Notes: generated by a model not told the origin, from the letters alone. Positions 47,604-57,766 are shown, counted from the first letter of the stretch. The stretch: 64,000 bases of DNA from Pectobacterium polaris (GCF_002307355.1 NZ_CP017481.1:3286001-3350000); one strand, 5' to 3'. Numbers and translations: made by a program.

Positions 47604-47630
47604 GCAAGATAGACGTTTAAACAAGATAGA
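47592..47630 (+). repeat. 17-bp tandem duplication across the GGDEF-EAL stop codon
   Basis: ATAGACGTTTAAGCAAG (47592-47608) is followed at once by ATAGACGTTTAAACAAG (47609-47625) and then ATAGAC. The gene's TAA is in the first unit. It looks like a small slippage duplication. Confidence 0.75.
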
Positions 47631-47661
47631 CAAACAGCGGTTGTACCATCCCGCCGTCTCA

Positions 47662-47690
47662 GAAAGCCAGCGTCCGCTGGCTTTCATACT
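47662..47690 (+). terminator. Probable terminator after the GGDEF-EAL gene
   Basis: The hairpin GAAAGCCAGCG / CGCTGGCTTTC has a 2-nt loop and is 60 nt downstream of the stop. Only a short T-rich tail follows. Confidence 0.6.
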
Positions 47691-47782
47691 TTGCGTTCCC
47701 TGCGCGGTTCACAGACTAAAAAGTGGAATCCGGATCACATTTTTTCTATAGTGCTGGCTCGTAACCCAGTACCGGATGTCCC

Positions 47783-49528
47783 GTGCACGAAATATTTGAA
47801 ATGCTCCTTGCGGTCTTCGACCGCGCCGCGCTGATGCTGATTTGTCTGTTTTTCCTGACAAGAACCAGTCAGTTCCGGCAATTACTGCAAAAAGAGCAAC
47901 ACTCGCCAGGAGAGCGGGTGACGGTGACGGCCATCTTTTCACTGTTTGCGCTGTTCGGTACGTATTCCGGCATTAATGTTGAAGGGTCGCTCGTCAACGT
48001 GCGTGTGATTGCCGTGATGTCCGGCGGTATTCTCTTCGGTCCTTGGGTAGGGATTGCAACTGGCATCATTGCGGGTGCGCATCGTTATCTCATTGATATC
48101 GATGGCATCACCTCCGTCCCTTGCCTGATTACCAGCATCATCGCGGGTATCATTTCCGGCTACATCAATAAGAAAGTCAAAAAAGAGCAGCAATGGAGCA
48201 TCGGAATTCTGGGCGGTATGCTGTGTGAGTCGTTAACTATGCTGCTGGTTGTGGCATGGGCGACGCCGATCGAGTTAGGGCTAGATATTGTTTCGAAAAT
48301 TGCGGTGCCGATGATTCTTGGCTCCGTTTGTATTGGCCTGATCGTATTGCTGGTGCAAAGCGTGGCGAATGAAAAAGAGGTCATTGCCGCCAGACAGGCC
48401 AAACTCGCGCTGGATATCGCACACAAAACGCTGCCGTATTTCCGCAATATCAACAGCGATTCACTGACGGCCATCTGTAGGATCATTCGGACTGAAATTA
48501 ATGCAGATGCGGTAGCGATAACGAACACACAGCACATTCAGGCGTATGTGGGGATTGGGGAAGAAAAGTATAATATCGGCCACGATATAATTAGCCCGAT
48601 GACACAGCAGGCGATCCATGACGGAAAAATCATCATTAAAAATAATGATGAACAGCACCTGACGCCGGAAATTCATTCGATGATTGTCATCCCGCTGTGG
48701 GAACACGGGCAGGTGACTGGCACGTTGAAAATCTATTATCGCCATGCGCATAAAATCACCTATTCATTACGCGTGATGGCGGTCGGTTTATCGCAAATCA
48801 TGTCAACGCAAATTGAAGTGTCTCGCACAGAACAATTGCGTGATATGGCAAATAAAGCGGAATTGAGAGCGCTGCAAAGTAAGATCAATCCGCACTTTCT
48901 TTTTAATGCGCTGAATGCGATTTCCTCATCTATTCGTATTAATCCCGATACCGCGCGCCAACTGGTGATCAATCTGTCTCGCTATCTGCGCTATAACCTC
49001 GAACTCAACGACGATGCGCTGATCGATATAAAGAAAGAGCTGTACCAGATTCAGGATTATATCGCGATTGAGCAGGCGCGGTTCGGTGCCAAGCTAACGG
49101 TGATCTACGATATCGACGACGATTTAGCGTACAAAATCCCCAGTTTGTTAATTCAGCCGCTGGTGGAAAACGCGATTGTGCATGGTATTCAGCCTTGCAG
49201 AGGCAAAGGAACCGTGGTGCTGTCCGTGAAGGAGCAGGGCGATAAGCTGTTGGTGGCGGTAAAAGATACGGGTAATGGCATTAGTCAGGAAACGATGGAC
49301 CGCGTCGCGCGTAACGAACTGCCAGGGAATAGAATTGGTCTGCTGAATGTCCATCACCGGGTTCGCCTGCTCTATGGCGATGGTCTGCATATTCGCCGTC
49401 TGGAACCGGGGACCGAAATTTATTTCTACATTCCACGAGAAGATAAAACCCCGTCGGCGTTGCCGGATACCGTTCTGGTGCCGCAGTCGGGAGATTCTGC
49501 TGCTGAACAAACAGGAGGCAACCCATGA
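47783..49528 (+). CDS. pyrS: Pyruvate-sensing LytS-type histidine kinase
   Basis: The 581-aa protein is collinear with E. coli PyrS (YpdA). It has an N-terminal 5TM-LYT membrane sensor (about 1-200), a GAF domain (about 220-350), a His_kinase with the phospho-His in [20 protein letters not shown] (about 371-390) and an HATPase (N box [12 protein letters not shown]). The start is GTG 47783, giving the conserved [22 protein letters not shown] start. In E. coli it senses external pyruvate. It overlaps pyrR by 4 nt. Confidence 0.93.
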   Translation: MHEIFEMLLAVFDRAALMLICLFFLTRTSQFRQLLQKEQHSPGERVTVTAIFSLFALFGTYSGINVEGSLVNVRVIAVMSGGILFGPWVGIATGIIAGAHRYLIDIDGITSVPCLITSIIAGIISGYINKKVKKEQQWSIGILGGMLCESLTMLLVVAWATPIELGLDIVSKIAVPMILGSVCIGLIVLLVQSVANEKEVIAARQAKLALDIAHKTLPYFRNINSDSLTAICRIIRTEINADAVAITNTQHIQAYVGIGEEKYNIGHDIISPMTQQAIHDGKIIIKNNDEQHLTPEIHSMIVIPLWEHGQVTGTLKIYYRHAHKITYSLRVMAVGLSQIMSTQIEVSRTEQLRDMANKAELRALQSKINPHFLFNALNAISSSIRINPDTARQLVINLSRYLRYNLELNDDALIDIKKELYQIQDYIAIEQARFGAKLTVIYDIDDDLAYKIPSLLIQPLVENAIVHGIQPCRGKGTVVLSVKEQGDKLLVAVKDTGNGISQETMDRVARNELPGNRIGLLNVHHRVRLLYGDGLHIRRLEPGTEIYFYIPREDKTPSALPDTVLVPQSGDSAAEQTGGNP

Positions 49529-50274
49529 AAGCCATTATTGTTGAAGATGAGTTCCTCGCGCAGCAAGAGCTGAGTTATCTCATCAAACAACACAGCGATA
49601 TTACGATTGAGGCGACATTTGATGACGGGCTGGATGTACTGAAATATCTGCAACATAACGACGTTGATGCGATCTTTTTGGATATCAATATTCCCTCGCT
49701 AGATGGCGTCTGGCTGGCGCAAAATATCAGCAAATTCGCGCATAAGCCTTACATCATTTTTATTACGGCGTACAAAGAACATGCGGTTGAGGCGTTTGAA
49801 GTCGAAGCCTTCGATTACATTCTCAAGCCGTATCATGAATCACGCATCATCACGATGCTGCGTAAATTGGAAACAACCTGGCAGCAGCGGCAAATAGCAC
49901 CTGCTGTTGAAACGGGCACGCAGGCGAGTGCCCCGAGAAGTGCACAGCACACTATTAACCTGATGAAAGACGAACGGATTATCGTCACGGATATTAACAA
50001 TATCTACTATGCTGCCGCGCAGGAAAAGGTCACGCTGGTTTATACCCGGCGTGAAGAATTCATCATGCCGATGAATATTACGGAGTTTTGCAGCCGCTTG
50101 CCGGAAGAGTACTTCTTCCGCTGCCATCGTTCTTACTGTGTCAACCTGACGAAAATCCGTGAAATTGTGCCGTGGTTTAACAATACCTATATCCTGCGGT
50201 TGAACGATCTGGATTTTGAAGTCCCAGTAAGTCGAAGCAAGATAAAGGCGTTCAGGTCATTGATGCGTCTTTAA
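49525..50274 (+). CDS. pyrR: LytTR-type response regulator of the pyruvate system
   Basis: The 249-aa regulator has a receiver (acidic pair VEDE at 5-8; phospho-Asp in FLDINIPS, about 53; Lys in YILKPYHE) and a C-terminal LytTR DNA-binding domain (about 145-249). It matches E. coli PyrR (YpdB, 244 aa). Its expected operator is present immediately downstream in front of yhjX. ATG overlaps the pyrS stop (ATGA) and follows GGAGGCAACCC. Confidence 0.93.
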   Translation: MKAIIVEDEFLAQQELSYLIKQHSDITIEATFDDGLDVLKYLQHNDVDAIFLDINIPSLDGVWLAQNISKFAHKPYIIFITAYKEHAVEAFEVEAFDYILKPYHESRIITMLRKLETTWQQRQIAPAVETGTQASAPRSAQHTINLMKDERIIVTDINNIYYAAAQEKVTLVYTRREEFIMPMNITEFCSRLPEEYFFRCHRSYCVNLTKIREIVPWFNNTYILRLNDLDFEVPVSRSKIKAFRSLMRL

Positions 50275-50275
50275 C

Positions 50276-50306
50276 GGCATTTCATTCCGCGTTTCAGGCA
50301 TCTCAT
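50276..50306 (+). promoter_or_regulatory. PyrR (YpdB) binding site upstream of yhjX
   Basis: GGCATTTCAT (50276-50285), 11 bp, then GGCATCTCAT (50297-50306). This is the direct-repeat architecture GGCATTTCAT-N11-GGCATTTCAT described for YpdB at the E. coli yhjX promoter, with one mismatch in the second half. It lies 152 bp upstream of yhjX. Confidence 0.85.
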
Positions 50307-50457
50307 TCCCCATTCGATCAACCACTGTCAGCCCGCTTGTATACTGGCTTCAGCCCATAAGCTGACAGTGTTTTGATGGATTTTCTCTTCTCCACATCAG
50401 CTTATATTTTTTAGCGTGCCGAGTGAATCGGACCAATTTTGATGTAGGGGAAAGCCC

Positions 50458-51681
50458 ATGAATACCAAACCTGTTAACCGGGGATTGATTGTCCTCGGGA
50501 CTATCATCACCCAAATGGGACTCGGCACGATTTACACCTGGAGTTTATTCAACCAGCCGCTGGTGGACAAATTTGGCTGGACGCTGAGCTCCGTGGCGAC
50601 GACGTTTTCCATTACCAGTTTCTGTCTGGCATTTGCTACGTTGTTTGCCGGTAAATTTCAGGAGCGTATTGGTCTACGCCGCTTAACAATGATCGCCGGT
50701 ATCGCGCTGGGCGCGGGGCTGATGGCGAGTGCGGCAAGCCCGTCACTGACGTTGATTTATCTGTTGATGGGCGTTGTTGTCGGCTTTGCGGACGGCACGG
50801 CTTACATCACGACCCTGTCCAATTTGATCAAATGGTTCCCTAACCGCAAAGGGCTGATAGCGGGCATTTCTGTTGGCGCATTCGGTACCGGAAGCCTGCT
50901 GTTCAAATACGTAAACAGCTTTTTGATTGCGGAAGTCGGTGTGTCAGAAGCCTTTTTCTACTGGGGCATTATCGTCATGGCAATGATTCTGGTCGGTAGC
51001 TCACTGCTGAAAGAACCTGCTGCGGTGCCGGTTCAACAGTCTGCGGTTCAGGGGCAGACGCGTGATTTCTCACTGGCTGAAATGTTGGCGACCAAAGAAT
51101 CGTATTTGCTGTTTATTATCTTCTTCACCGCTTGCATGAGCGGCCTGTATTTGATTGGTATTGTGAAAGATATCGGTGTGCAAATGGCCGGAATGGATAT
51201 GGCGACGGCGGCCAACGCGGTGTCTGCAATTGCGATTTTTAATACTGTTGGGCGTATTGTGCTTGGCGCGCTTTCCGATAATGTCGGACGTATGCGGGTG
51301 ATCAGTTTTACCCTGTTCGTGACGATTCTCGCCGTCTCCGTGATGACATTCCTGCCGCTGAATCCGGTTTTGTTCTTTATCTGTGTCAGCGCGATTGCCT
51401 TCTGCTTTGGTGGCAATATCACGGTGTTCCCGGCGATTGTTGGCGACTTCTTCGGTCTGAAAAATCACAGCAAAAACTACGGTGTGATTTATCAGGGGTT
51501 TGGTATCGGTGCATTGTCTGGCTCGTTCATTGCCGCACAGTTAGGGGGCTTCCAGGCCACCTTCATGGCAATCATCATTATGTCGGTCATCTCGTTGCTG
51601 ATCACCCTGTGGGTTAAACCACCGAAACATCAACCTGTTGCTGCTTCAATGCGTACAGATATGGCACACGCGCAGAGCTAA
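50458..51681 (+). CDS. yhjX: MFS transporter YhjX (pyruvate-induced, oxalate/formate antiporter family)
   Basis: The 407-aa transporter has 12 membrane helices, the GRIVLGALSDNVGRMRV loop between helices 8 and 9 and an N-terminal KPVNRGLIVLGTIITQMGLG typical of YhjX. In E. coli it is the main target of PyrSR, but unlinked; here all three are together. Substrate is probably pyruvate or a related acid. The start follows GTAGGGG. Confidence 0.92.
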   Translation: MNTKPVNRGLIVLGTIITQMGLGTIYTWSLFNQPLVDKFGWTLSSVATTFSITSFCLAFATLFAGKFQERIGLRRLTMIAGIALGAGLMASAASPSLTLIYLLMGVVVGFADGTAYITTLSNLIKWFPNRKGLIAGISVGAFGTGSLLFKYVNSFLIAEVGVSEAFFYWGIIVMAMILVGSSLLKEPAAVPVQQSAVQGQTRDFSLAEMLATKESYLLFIIFFTACMSGLYLIGIVKDIGVQMAGMDMATAANAVSAIAIFNTVGRIVLGALSDNVGRMRVISFTLFVTILAVSVMTFLPLNPVLFFICVSAIAFCFGGNITVFPAIVGDFFGLKNHSKNYGVIYQGFGIGALSGSFIAAQLGGFQATFMAIIIMSVISLLITLWVKPPKHQPVAASMRTDMAHAQS

Positions 51682-51690
51682 TCGAATACC

Positions 51691-51730
51691 GTGGCGGGCA
51701 GTCGAAGGACTACCCGCCACAATGTTTTTT
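51691..51730 (+). terminator. Rho-independent terminator after yhjX
   Basis: The stem GTGGCGGG(C)AGTC / GACT(A)CCCGCCAC with loop GAAG is followed by AATGTTTTTTT. Confidence 0.85.
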
Positions 51731-51762
51731 TGACATAAGGTTTTCCTGACATAAGGTTTTTC
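51731..51762 (+). repeat. 16-bp tandem repeat
   Basis: TGACATAAGGTTTTCC (51731-51746) is repeated as TGACATAAGGTTTTTC (51747-51762), directly after the yhjX terminator. Confidence 0.75.
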
Positions 51763-51872
51763 TGCCACACCATTTCCCCTCTCTTACCTGCTGAAATATC
51801 GCGATACAGTTCATCACTTCCCCGATCATCTACGTGTCACAGGCGAACCCTAGCGTCGTTGTCAGCACATCT

Positions 51873-51934
51873 TTTTCCTAAAACACGTTTTACAAAAATG
51901 AAATTTTCCTAAAAGCAACGCGATTTTCCTAAAA
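51873..51934 (+). promoter_or_regulatory. Three TTTTCCTAAAA direct repeats upstream of the UgpB-like gene
   Basis: Exact copies of TTTTCCTAAAA occur at 51873-51883, 51904-51914 and 51924-51934. Starts are 31 and 20 bp apart, close to three and two helical turns. The last copy ends 25 bp before the start codon. They look like binding sites on one DNA face; the protein is unknown. Confidence 0.55.
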
Positions 51935-51958
51935 ATAAATTGTACCGGAGAAAACATC

Positions 51959-53296
51959 ATGATGATTCGGTTTAGGTTCACGTCTGTTTTTTTGATGCTG
52001 TTAAGTGTGGTCTTACTCATTCCGCTGTCTGCCAAGGCGGCTGTTGAGCTGACGTTTTGGCATGGTATGGACAGCAACCTGAACACGGAATTGATACGGC
52101 TGGTCAATCGGTTTAACGAATCTCAGACGGTGTATCACGTTGAGCCTATCTACAAGGGCAGCTATGAACAGACGCTGGCTGCTGGCATTGCCGCTTATCG
52201 CACGGGCAACGCGCCGGATATTTTGCAGGTTTATGATGTCGGTACACCGAATATGATGCACAGCGGGGCGATTATCCCGGTGTTCGATCTGTTCAATCAG
52301 GTTGGTATCGCTAATGACGAAAAAGCCTTTTTGCCTGCGGTTGAGCTGTTTTACAGCGACAGCCAGACCGGACACCTGATTTCCCAGCCGTTTAACAGTT
52401 CAACCCCCGTTCTGTACTACAACAAAGATGCGTTTATTAAAGCGGGGCTCGATCCTGATAAGCCGCCACGCACCTGGAATGAGCTGGCGTACGATGCGAT
52501 GCGGCTGCGTGAGAGTGGGATGACATGCGGCTATACGAATGCAGGGCAGCAAGGCTGGATATTACTGGAAGCGTTTAGCGTCTGGAACGGGCTGCCGATT
52601 GCGACGAAAAACAATGGCTTCGATGGTGTCGATGCACACCTGCTGGTGAATGGTCCGTTGCAGGTTGCGCACATCACCCAGCTTGCGGAGATGATGAAGA
52701 AGAAATCGTTCAGCTATTTTGGTCGTAATGACGAAGGCACTACGCGCTTTTATAACGGTGACTGCGGCATATTGACGACGTCATCGGGCGGGCTACGCAA
52801 GATTCAGAACTATGCCAAATTTCACTACGGTGTAGGCATGCTGCCTTACAGCGAAGAGGCGAAAGGTGCGCCGCAGAATACGTTCATCGGAGGGGCAAGC
52901 CTCTGGGTCATGAAAGGGAAAGCGGCATCGCATTATCAAGGGATCGCTGAATTCCTGCATTTCCTCACACTGCCGGAAAATGCCGCCGAATGGCATCAGA
53001 TGACGGGCTATTTACCGGTGACACAGCCTGCCTACGAACTCACGCGCGAGCAGGGATTTTATGCCAGATACCCCGGCAGCGATGTTGCGATGAAACAGCT
53101 TACCAATAAACCGCCACTGCCTTATACGCGCGGGTTCCGCTTGGGCAACATGCCACAAATTCGCACCATCATGGATGAAGAGCTGGAAAAGGTCTGGGCA
53201 GAGCAAGAAACGCCGCAGCAGGCGCTGGACAATGTGGTTTCACGGGGAGATAGCCTGTTGCAGCATTTTGCGCAGTCAGTTTCCCGTCACTCGTGA
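51959..53296 (+). CDS. UgpB-like periplasmic solute-binding protein
   Basis: The 445-aa exported protein has a signal peptide (about 1-27, ending AKA). It closely follows UgpB, the sn-glycerol-3-phosphate-binding protein: [91 protein letters not shown] and [14 protein letters not shown]. No ugpA, ugpE or ugpC lies nearby, so it must share permeases encoded elsewhere or act differently. It pairs with the phosphodiesterase gene 30 bp downstream, as ugpB-type and ugpQ genes do. Confidence 0.85.
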   Translation: MMIRFRFTSVFLMLLSVVLLIPLSAKAAVELTFWHGMDSNLNTELIRLVNRFNESQTVYHVEPIYKGSYEQTLAAGIAAYRTGNAPDILQVYDVGTPNMMHSGAIIPVFDLFNQVGIANDEKAFLPAVELFYSDSQTGHLISQPFNSSTPVLYYNKDAFIKAGLDPDKPPRTWNELAYDAMRLRESGMTCGYTNAGQQGWILLEAFSVWNGLPIATKNNGFDGVDAHLLVNGPLQVAHITQLAEMMKKKSFSYFGRNDEGTTRFYNGDCGILTTSSGGLRKIQNYAKFHYGVGMLPYSEEAKGAPQNTFIGGASLWVMKGKAASHYQGIAEFLHFLTLPENAAEWHQMTGYLPVTQPAYELTREQGFYARYPGSDVAMKQLTNKPPLPYTRGFRLGNMPQIRTIMDEELEKVWAEQETPQQALDNVVSRGDSLLQHFAQSVSRHS

Positions 53297-53326
53297 CATT
53301 TCTCATTTATTTGGAGCTTTCGACAG

Positions 53327-54175
53327 ATGACAAAGCAAAATAGAGGCATAACTCAGGACGTGATTGCAGCGCAAAATGCAACGGTTCTGGCAGTGGCACA
53401 TCGCGGCGTTTGGGATTCGGCACCGGAAAATTCGCTGGCGGCGCTGCGTGAGGCGATTCGTCTGGGCGTTGATATCGTGGAAATAGATGCGCAATTGACG
53501 GCAGATAGCCACGTTGTTGTGATCCATGATGATACGCTCGATCGCACGAGCGATATGAGCGGCTGCATTGGCAAGATGACGCTGGAGGAGATTCGTCAGG
53601 CACGTTTACGTGGGAGCGATGGTGGTTCGGCATGGCCACTGAGTAACGAAAAAGTCCCGTTATTGTATGAAGTTCTCGAAGAGGCGCGGGGGCGTATTGT
53701 CATCAATGTGGATGTCAAACATGAGCACGAATTTGGTGTGATCGCCCGCGATATTCGCGATAAAGGCCTGAGTGCAGGTGTGATCATGAAAAGTCCGGTT
53801 GATCTTGCTTCTGCTCGTTTTCCCATTGCATCACCGTCTCTGGATACCCAAGTTCCCTATATGCCGATGATCCACCTCAAATGGGGGAAAACCGTCGATA
53901 TTTTACGACAGATTGATGATATCGGCGTCGGTATTGTGGAAGCCAGCTTTGATCATATTGAGGTGTTGACCGAGGTGTATGCCGAGTTTCAACGGCTTGG
54001 GGTTCGGATTTGGGTGAACACGCTGGATTGCTCGCATTCGCTCGACTACAGCGACACGCGAGCCTTAGCTGAACCTGACGCCGTATGGGGGGCATTAATT
54101 CGCGCTGGGGTAGGGGCGATTCAGGTGGATCACGCTGCCGAATTTATCGAGTTTCGCTCAACGTTATCACGCTGA
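53327..54175 (+). CDS. Glycerophosphodiester phosphodiesterase-family protein
   Basis: The 282-aa GDPD TIM barrel shows AHRGVWDSAPENSLAALREAI (about 24-44; catalytic His, Arg and Glu), VDIVEIDAQLTADSHVVVIHDDTLDRT (metal ligands and the second catalytic His) and a C-terminal GVGAIQVDHAAEF. There is no signal peptide, so it is a cytosolic UgpQ-like enzyme hydrolysing imported glycerophosphodiesters to glycerol-3-phosphate. Likely operon with the preceding UgpB-like gene. Confidence 0.88.
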   Translation: MTKQNRGITQDVIAAQNATVLAVAHRGVWDSAPENSLAALREAIRLGVDIVEIDAQLTADSHVVVIHDDTLDRTSDMSGCIGKMTLEEIRQARLRGSDGGSAWPLSNEKVPLLYEVLEEARGRIVINVDVKHEHEFGVIARDIRDKGLSAGVIMKSPVDLASARFPIASPSLDTQVPYMPMIHLKWGKTVDILRQIDDIGVGIVEASFDHIEVLTEVYAEFQRLGVRIWVNTLDCSHSLDYSDTRALAEPDAVWGALIRAGVGAIQVDHAAEFIEFRSTLSR

Positions 54176-54338
54176 CATATCAGGATTGATAGCAGGCAGG
54201 ATGCCGCTTTCCTTTTGAAACGTGTAAAGTTATGTGGATTTAGTAACTGAAAAGTTAAGAATGCTTGAAAATGCCACGGCAACCCATACGATGTATGTGT
54301 GCAAACTTTATCTTTCTGCAAGAGGAAATGAGACCTTT

Positions 54339-55220
54339 ATGATGCGTATTGCGCTTTTCCTGATCACCAACCTGGCGGTGATGTTGGTTTTCGGGCTGGT
54401 ACTCAGCCTGACGGGAATTCAGTCCAGCAGTGTCCAGGGCTTAATGATTATGGCTGGACTGTTTGGCTTTGGCGGTGCGTTTGTTTCATTGCTGATGTCT
54501 AAATGGATGGCGTTACGGTCCGTTGGTGGTGAAGTCATTGAACAACCACGTAACGAAACTGAACGCTGGCTGATGGAAACGGTTCGTTCACAGTCACAGC
54601 AGGCTGGGATCGCGATGCCACAGGTAGCAATCTACCATGCACCGGACATCAATGCGTTCGCGACGGGAGCCCGTCGTGATGCGTCGCTGGTAGCAGTGAG
54701 TACCGGTTTACTGCAAAACATGAGCCGTGACGAGGCTGAAGCGGTTATCGCGCATGAGATTAGCCACATCGCGAATGGCGATATGGTGACGATGACGTTG
54801 GTTCAGGGGGTCGTAAATACCTTCGTTATCTTTATCTCTCGTCTTATCGCGCAGGTCGTTTCCGGTTTCCTGTCCGGCAACCGTGACGAAGGTGAAAGCA
54901 GCAATGGCAACCCGCTGGTTTACTTCGCTGTTGCCACCGTGCTGGAACTGGTATTTGGTATTCTTGCCAGCATTATCACCATGTGGTTCTCACGCTACCG
55001 TGAATTCCATGCGGATGCCGGTTCAGCCAAGCTGGTGGGGCGCGAGAAAATGATCGCTGCACTGCAACGCTTGAAGACCAGCTATGAGCCGCAGGAAGAG
55101 AGCAGCATGATGGCTTTCTGCATTAACGGAAAATCGAAATCCTTCAGCGAACTGTTCATGTCACACCCGCCGTTGGATAAGCGTATCGAAGCGCTGCGCT
55201 CCGGCGAATACCTGAAGTAA
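54339..55220 (+). CDS. htpX: Membrane zinc protease HtpX
   Basis: The 293-aa M48 metalloprotease of inner-membrane quality control has the same length as E. coli HtpX. It has two N-terminal helices, the HEISH zinc motif in [13 protein letters not shown] (about 136-148), another hydrophobic pair (about 158-178 and 195-215) and third ligand Glu in [15 protein letters not shown] 54339 matches the MMRIALFL start of E. coli. In E. coli it adjoins prc, but not here. Confidence 0.97.
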   Translation: MMRIALFLITNLAVMLVFGLVLSLTGIQSSSVQGLMIMAGLFGFGGAFVSLLMSKWMALRSVGGEVIEQPRNETERWLMETVRSQSQQAGIAMPQVAIYHAPDINAFATGARRDASLVAVSTGLLQNMSRDEAEAVIAHEISHIANGDMVTMTLVQGVVNTFVIFISRLIAQVVSGFLSGNRDEGESSNGNPLVYFAVATVLELVFGILASIITMWFSRYREFHADAGSAKLVGREKMIAALQRLKTSYEPQEESSMMAFCINGKSKSFSELFMSHPPLDKRIEALRSGEYLK

Positions 55221-55252
55221 TTTACGATATTATCTTCTGAAGCTATCTTCCC

Positions 55253-55275
55253 AAAGGCCCATTCGGGCCTTTGTT
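55253..55275 (+). terminator. Terminator after htpX
   Basis: The inverted repeat AAAGGCCC ATTC GGGCCTTT is followed by GTTATTT, 32 nt after the htpX stop. Confidence 0.75.
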
Positions 55276-55393
55276 ATTTCTGCGTTTATTGGTTCATCGT
55301 TCCTGCGTTTTCTCCGCCCGAATGTTTTCATTCGATCTGAAACAGGTGGTGAAAATATGAAGAATGTTTTATAAAATAAAACCACGATCACGG

Positions 55394-55418
55394 AAAAATG
55401 AAACATTGTTTCTATAAT
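55394..55418 (+). promoter_or_regulatory. KdgR operator upstream of ogl
   Basis: The core palindrome GAAACA-T-TGTTTC (55400-55412) is set in AT-rich flanks (AAAAAT ... TATAAT), the form of KdgR boxes controlling pectin catabolism genes. It lies about 160 bp upstream of ogl. A TATAAT overlapping its right flank (55413-55418) suggests direct occlusion of the promoter. Confidence 0.8.
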
Positions 55419-55574
55419 GCCGATATAACAGGCGTCTCGCGTGAGATTGGTGGCCTGATTTTTGAACAACCGGTGTCGGGATGACCGATTCATCGGGCGA
55501 ACGGAATGTCAGGTTATCGAAGAGTATGCGCGTGTGGCGTCAGATTCTTCATGATAAGTTCTAAGGATTTACGG

Positions 55575-56741
55575 ATGGCCAAAGGTAACAAGATCCCCCT
55601 AACGTTTCATACCTACCAGGATTCAGCAACCGGCACCGAAGTTGTGCGCTTAACCCCGCCCGATGTTATCTGCCACCGCAACTATTTCTATCAGAAGTGT
55701 TTCTTCAATGACGGCAGCAAGCTGCTGTTTGGCGCTGCGTTTGATGGCCCGTGGAATTACTATCTGCTGGATTTAAAAGAGCAGAGCGCCACGCAGCTGA
55801 CGGAAGGCAAAGGTGACAACACCTTCGGTGGTTTCCTGTCTCCGAATGACGATGCGCTGTATTACGTTAAAAATACCCGTAATCTGATGCGTGTCGATCT
55901 GGCTACGCTGGAAGAGAAAACGATTTATCAGGTGCCTGACGATTGGGTCGGCTACGGTACCTGGGTTGCCAACTCCGATTGCACCAAAATGGTCGGTATT
56001 GAGATCAAAAAAGAAGACTGGAAACCACTGACCGATTGGAAAAAGTTCCAGGAATTCTATTTCACCAATCCTTGCTGTCGTCTGATTCGCGTCGATTTGA
56101 TAACGGGCGAAGCAGAGACTATCCTTCAGGAAAACCAGTGGCTGGGTCACCCAATCTACCGTCCGGGTGATGACAACACGGTTGCGTTCTGCCACGAAGG
56201 TCCGCATGACCTGGTTGATGCGCGTATGTGGTTCATCAATGAAGATGGCACCAACATGCGTAAAGTGAAAGAGCATGCGGAAGGCGAAAGCTGCACCCAC
56301 GAATTCTGGGTGCCAGATGGTTCAGCGATGATTTACGTCTCTTACCTTAAAGACGATACCAATCGCTACATCCGCAGCATCGACCCGGTTACGTTGGAAG
56401 ATCGCCAACTGCGCGTAATGCCGCCGTGTTCTCACCTGATGAGTAACTATGATGGCACGCTGTTGGTCGGCGACGGTTCCGATGCGCCAGTCGACGTGCA
56501 GGACGATGGTGGCTACAAGATCGAGAACGACCCGTTCCTGTATGTTTTCAATCTGAAAACCGGCAAAGAACATCGTATCGCGCAACACAATACATCATGG
56601 GACGTGTTGGAAGGGGACCGTCAGGTTACTCACCCACATCCTTCCTTTACGCCGGATAATAAACAAGTCCTGTTTACTTCTGACGTAGATGGAAAGCCTG
56701 CGCTGTATCTGGCGAAGGTTCCTGATTCAGTCTGGCACTAA
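55575..56741 (+). CDS. ogl: Oligogalacturonate lyase
   Basis: The 388-aa cytoplasmic enzyme cleaves short oligogalacturonides from pectin into unsaturated monomers that become KDG. Start ATG 55575 (MAKGNKIPLTFHTYQD) gives the standard 388 aa length. The family is a seven-bladed beta-propeller. Manganese-ligand-type histidines are visible in FCHEGPHDLVDARMW (about 205-219), GESCTHEFWVPDG and HNTSWDV...THPHPSFTPDNK. It is the hallmark of a pectinolytic plant pathogen. Confidence 0.95.
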   Translation: MAKGNKIPLTFHTYQDSATGTEVVRLTPPDVICHRNYFYQKCFFNDGSKLLFGAAFDGPWNYYLLDLKEQSATQLTEGKGDNTFGGFLSPNDDALYYVKNTRNLMRVDLATLEEKTIYQVPDDWVGYGTWVANSDCTKMVGIEIKKEDWKPLTDWKKFQEFYFTNPCCRLIRVDLITGEAETILQENQWLGHPIYRPGDDNTVAFCHEGPHDLVDARMWFINEDGTNMRKVKEHAEGESCTHEFWVPDGSAMIYVSYLKDDTNRYIRSIDPVTLEDRQLRVMPPCSHLMSNYDGTLLVGDGSDAPVDVQDDGGYKIENDPFLYVFNLKTGKEHRIAQHNTSWDVLEGDRQVTHPHPSFTPDNKQVLFTSDVDGKPALYLAKVPDSVWH

Positions 56742-56752
56742 TAATACTAATA

Positions 56753-56787
56753 AATCCGCGTCACATTTTATGGCGCGGATTATTTTA
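56753..56787 (+). terminator. Terminator after ogl
   Basis: AATCCGCG and CGCGGATT flank a 13-nt loop and are followed by ATTTT, shortly after the ogl stop. Confidence 0.7.
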
Positions 56788-56955
56788 AAATATTTTCTTA
56801 CATATTATTTTATTAAGTCTCTGACGCGGTTATTTCTCAAACTTAACTTGATTATCGTTATTGCTCCATTGCCATAATCAAAGCGTTCCCTTTATACTAA
56901 AACCATTGTTCTATTTTTTTTAAAACAAAAAAAACTGAGTAGGGTAACCACAAAA

Positions 56956-57747
56956 ATGGCTAGTGCAGATTTAGATAAACAACCCGATTCCGTGTCGTCC
57001 GTTTTAAAGGTTTTTGGTATTTTACAGGCATTAGGTGAAGAGAGAGAAATTGGTATTACCGAGCTTTCTCAGCGAGTCATGATGTCTAAGAGTACCGTTT
57101 ACCGCTTCTTGCAGACGATGAAATCCCTGGGCTATGTTGCGCAGGAAGGTGAATCAGAGAAATATTCGCTGACGCTCAAGTTGTTTGAACTTGGGGCAAA
57201 GGCATTGCAGAACGTAGATTTAATCCGCAGTGCGGATATACAGATGCGTGAGTTATCTGCACTAACGCGGGAAACAATCCACCTTGGCGCGTTGGATGAA
57301 GACGGCATCGTTTATATCCACAAAATTGACTCGATGTATAACCTGCGTATGTATTCGCGCATTGGTCGCCGTAATCCGCTGCACAGTACCGCAATTGGTA
57401 AAGTGTTGTTGGCATGGCGCGATCGTGGCGAAGTGGAAGAGGTTCTGTCGACTGTCGAATTCACGCGCAGTACGCCGCACACGCTGTGTTCTGCTGAAGC
57501 GCTTCTCAACCAATTGGATGTCGTGCGTGAGCAAGGCTACGGGGAAGATAAAGAAGAACAGGAAGAAGGACTGCGTTGTATCGCTGTGCCAGTATTCGAT
57601 CGTTTTGGCGTGGTGATTGCTGGTCTTAGTATTTCTTTCCCAACGATTCGTTTTTCAGAAGACAATAAACACGAATATGTGGCTATGCTGCACACTGCGG
57701 CCAGAAATATCTCTGAGCAAATGGGCTACCACGATTACCCTTTCTGA
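56956..57747 (+). CDS. kdgR: Pectin-degradation repressor KdgR (IclR family)
   Basis: The 263-aa IclR-type repressor has an N-terminal winged helix (VFGILQALGEEREIGITELSQRVMMSKSTVYRFLQTM, about 19-55) and a C-terminal effector domain binding KDG (about 75-260, with ETIHLGALDEDGIVYIHK, GRRNPLHSTAIGKVLLAW and GLRCIAVPVFD). In Pectobacterium it represses pectinase, ogl and catabolic genes and is released by KDG. It is directly downstream of its target ogl on the same strand, with a terminator between. Confidence 0.96.
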   Translation: MASADLDKQPDSVSSVLKVFGILQALGEEREIGITELSQRVMMSKSTVYRFLQTMKSLGYVAQEGESEKYSLTLKLFELGAKALQNVDLIRSADIQMRELSALTRETIHLGALDEDGIVYIHKIDSMYNLRMYSRIGRRNPLHSTAIGKVLLAWRDRGEVEEVLSTVEFTRSTPHTLCSAEALLNQLDVVREQGYGEDKEEQEEGLRCIAVPVFDRFGVVIAGLSISFPTIRFSEDNKHEYVAMLHTAARNISEQMGYHDYPF

Positions 57748-57766
57748 TATTCCCTATCAATGCCTG

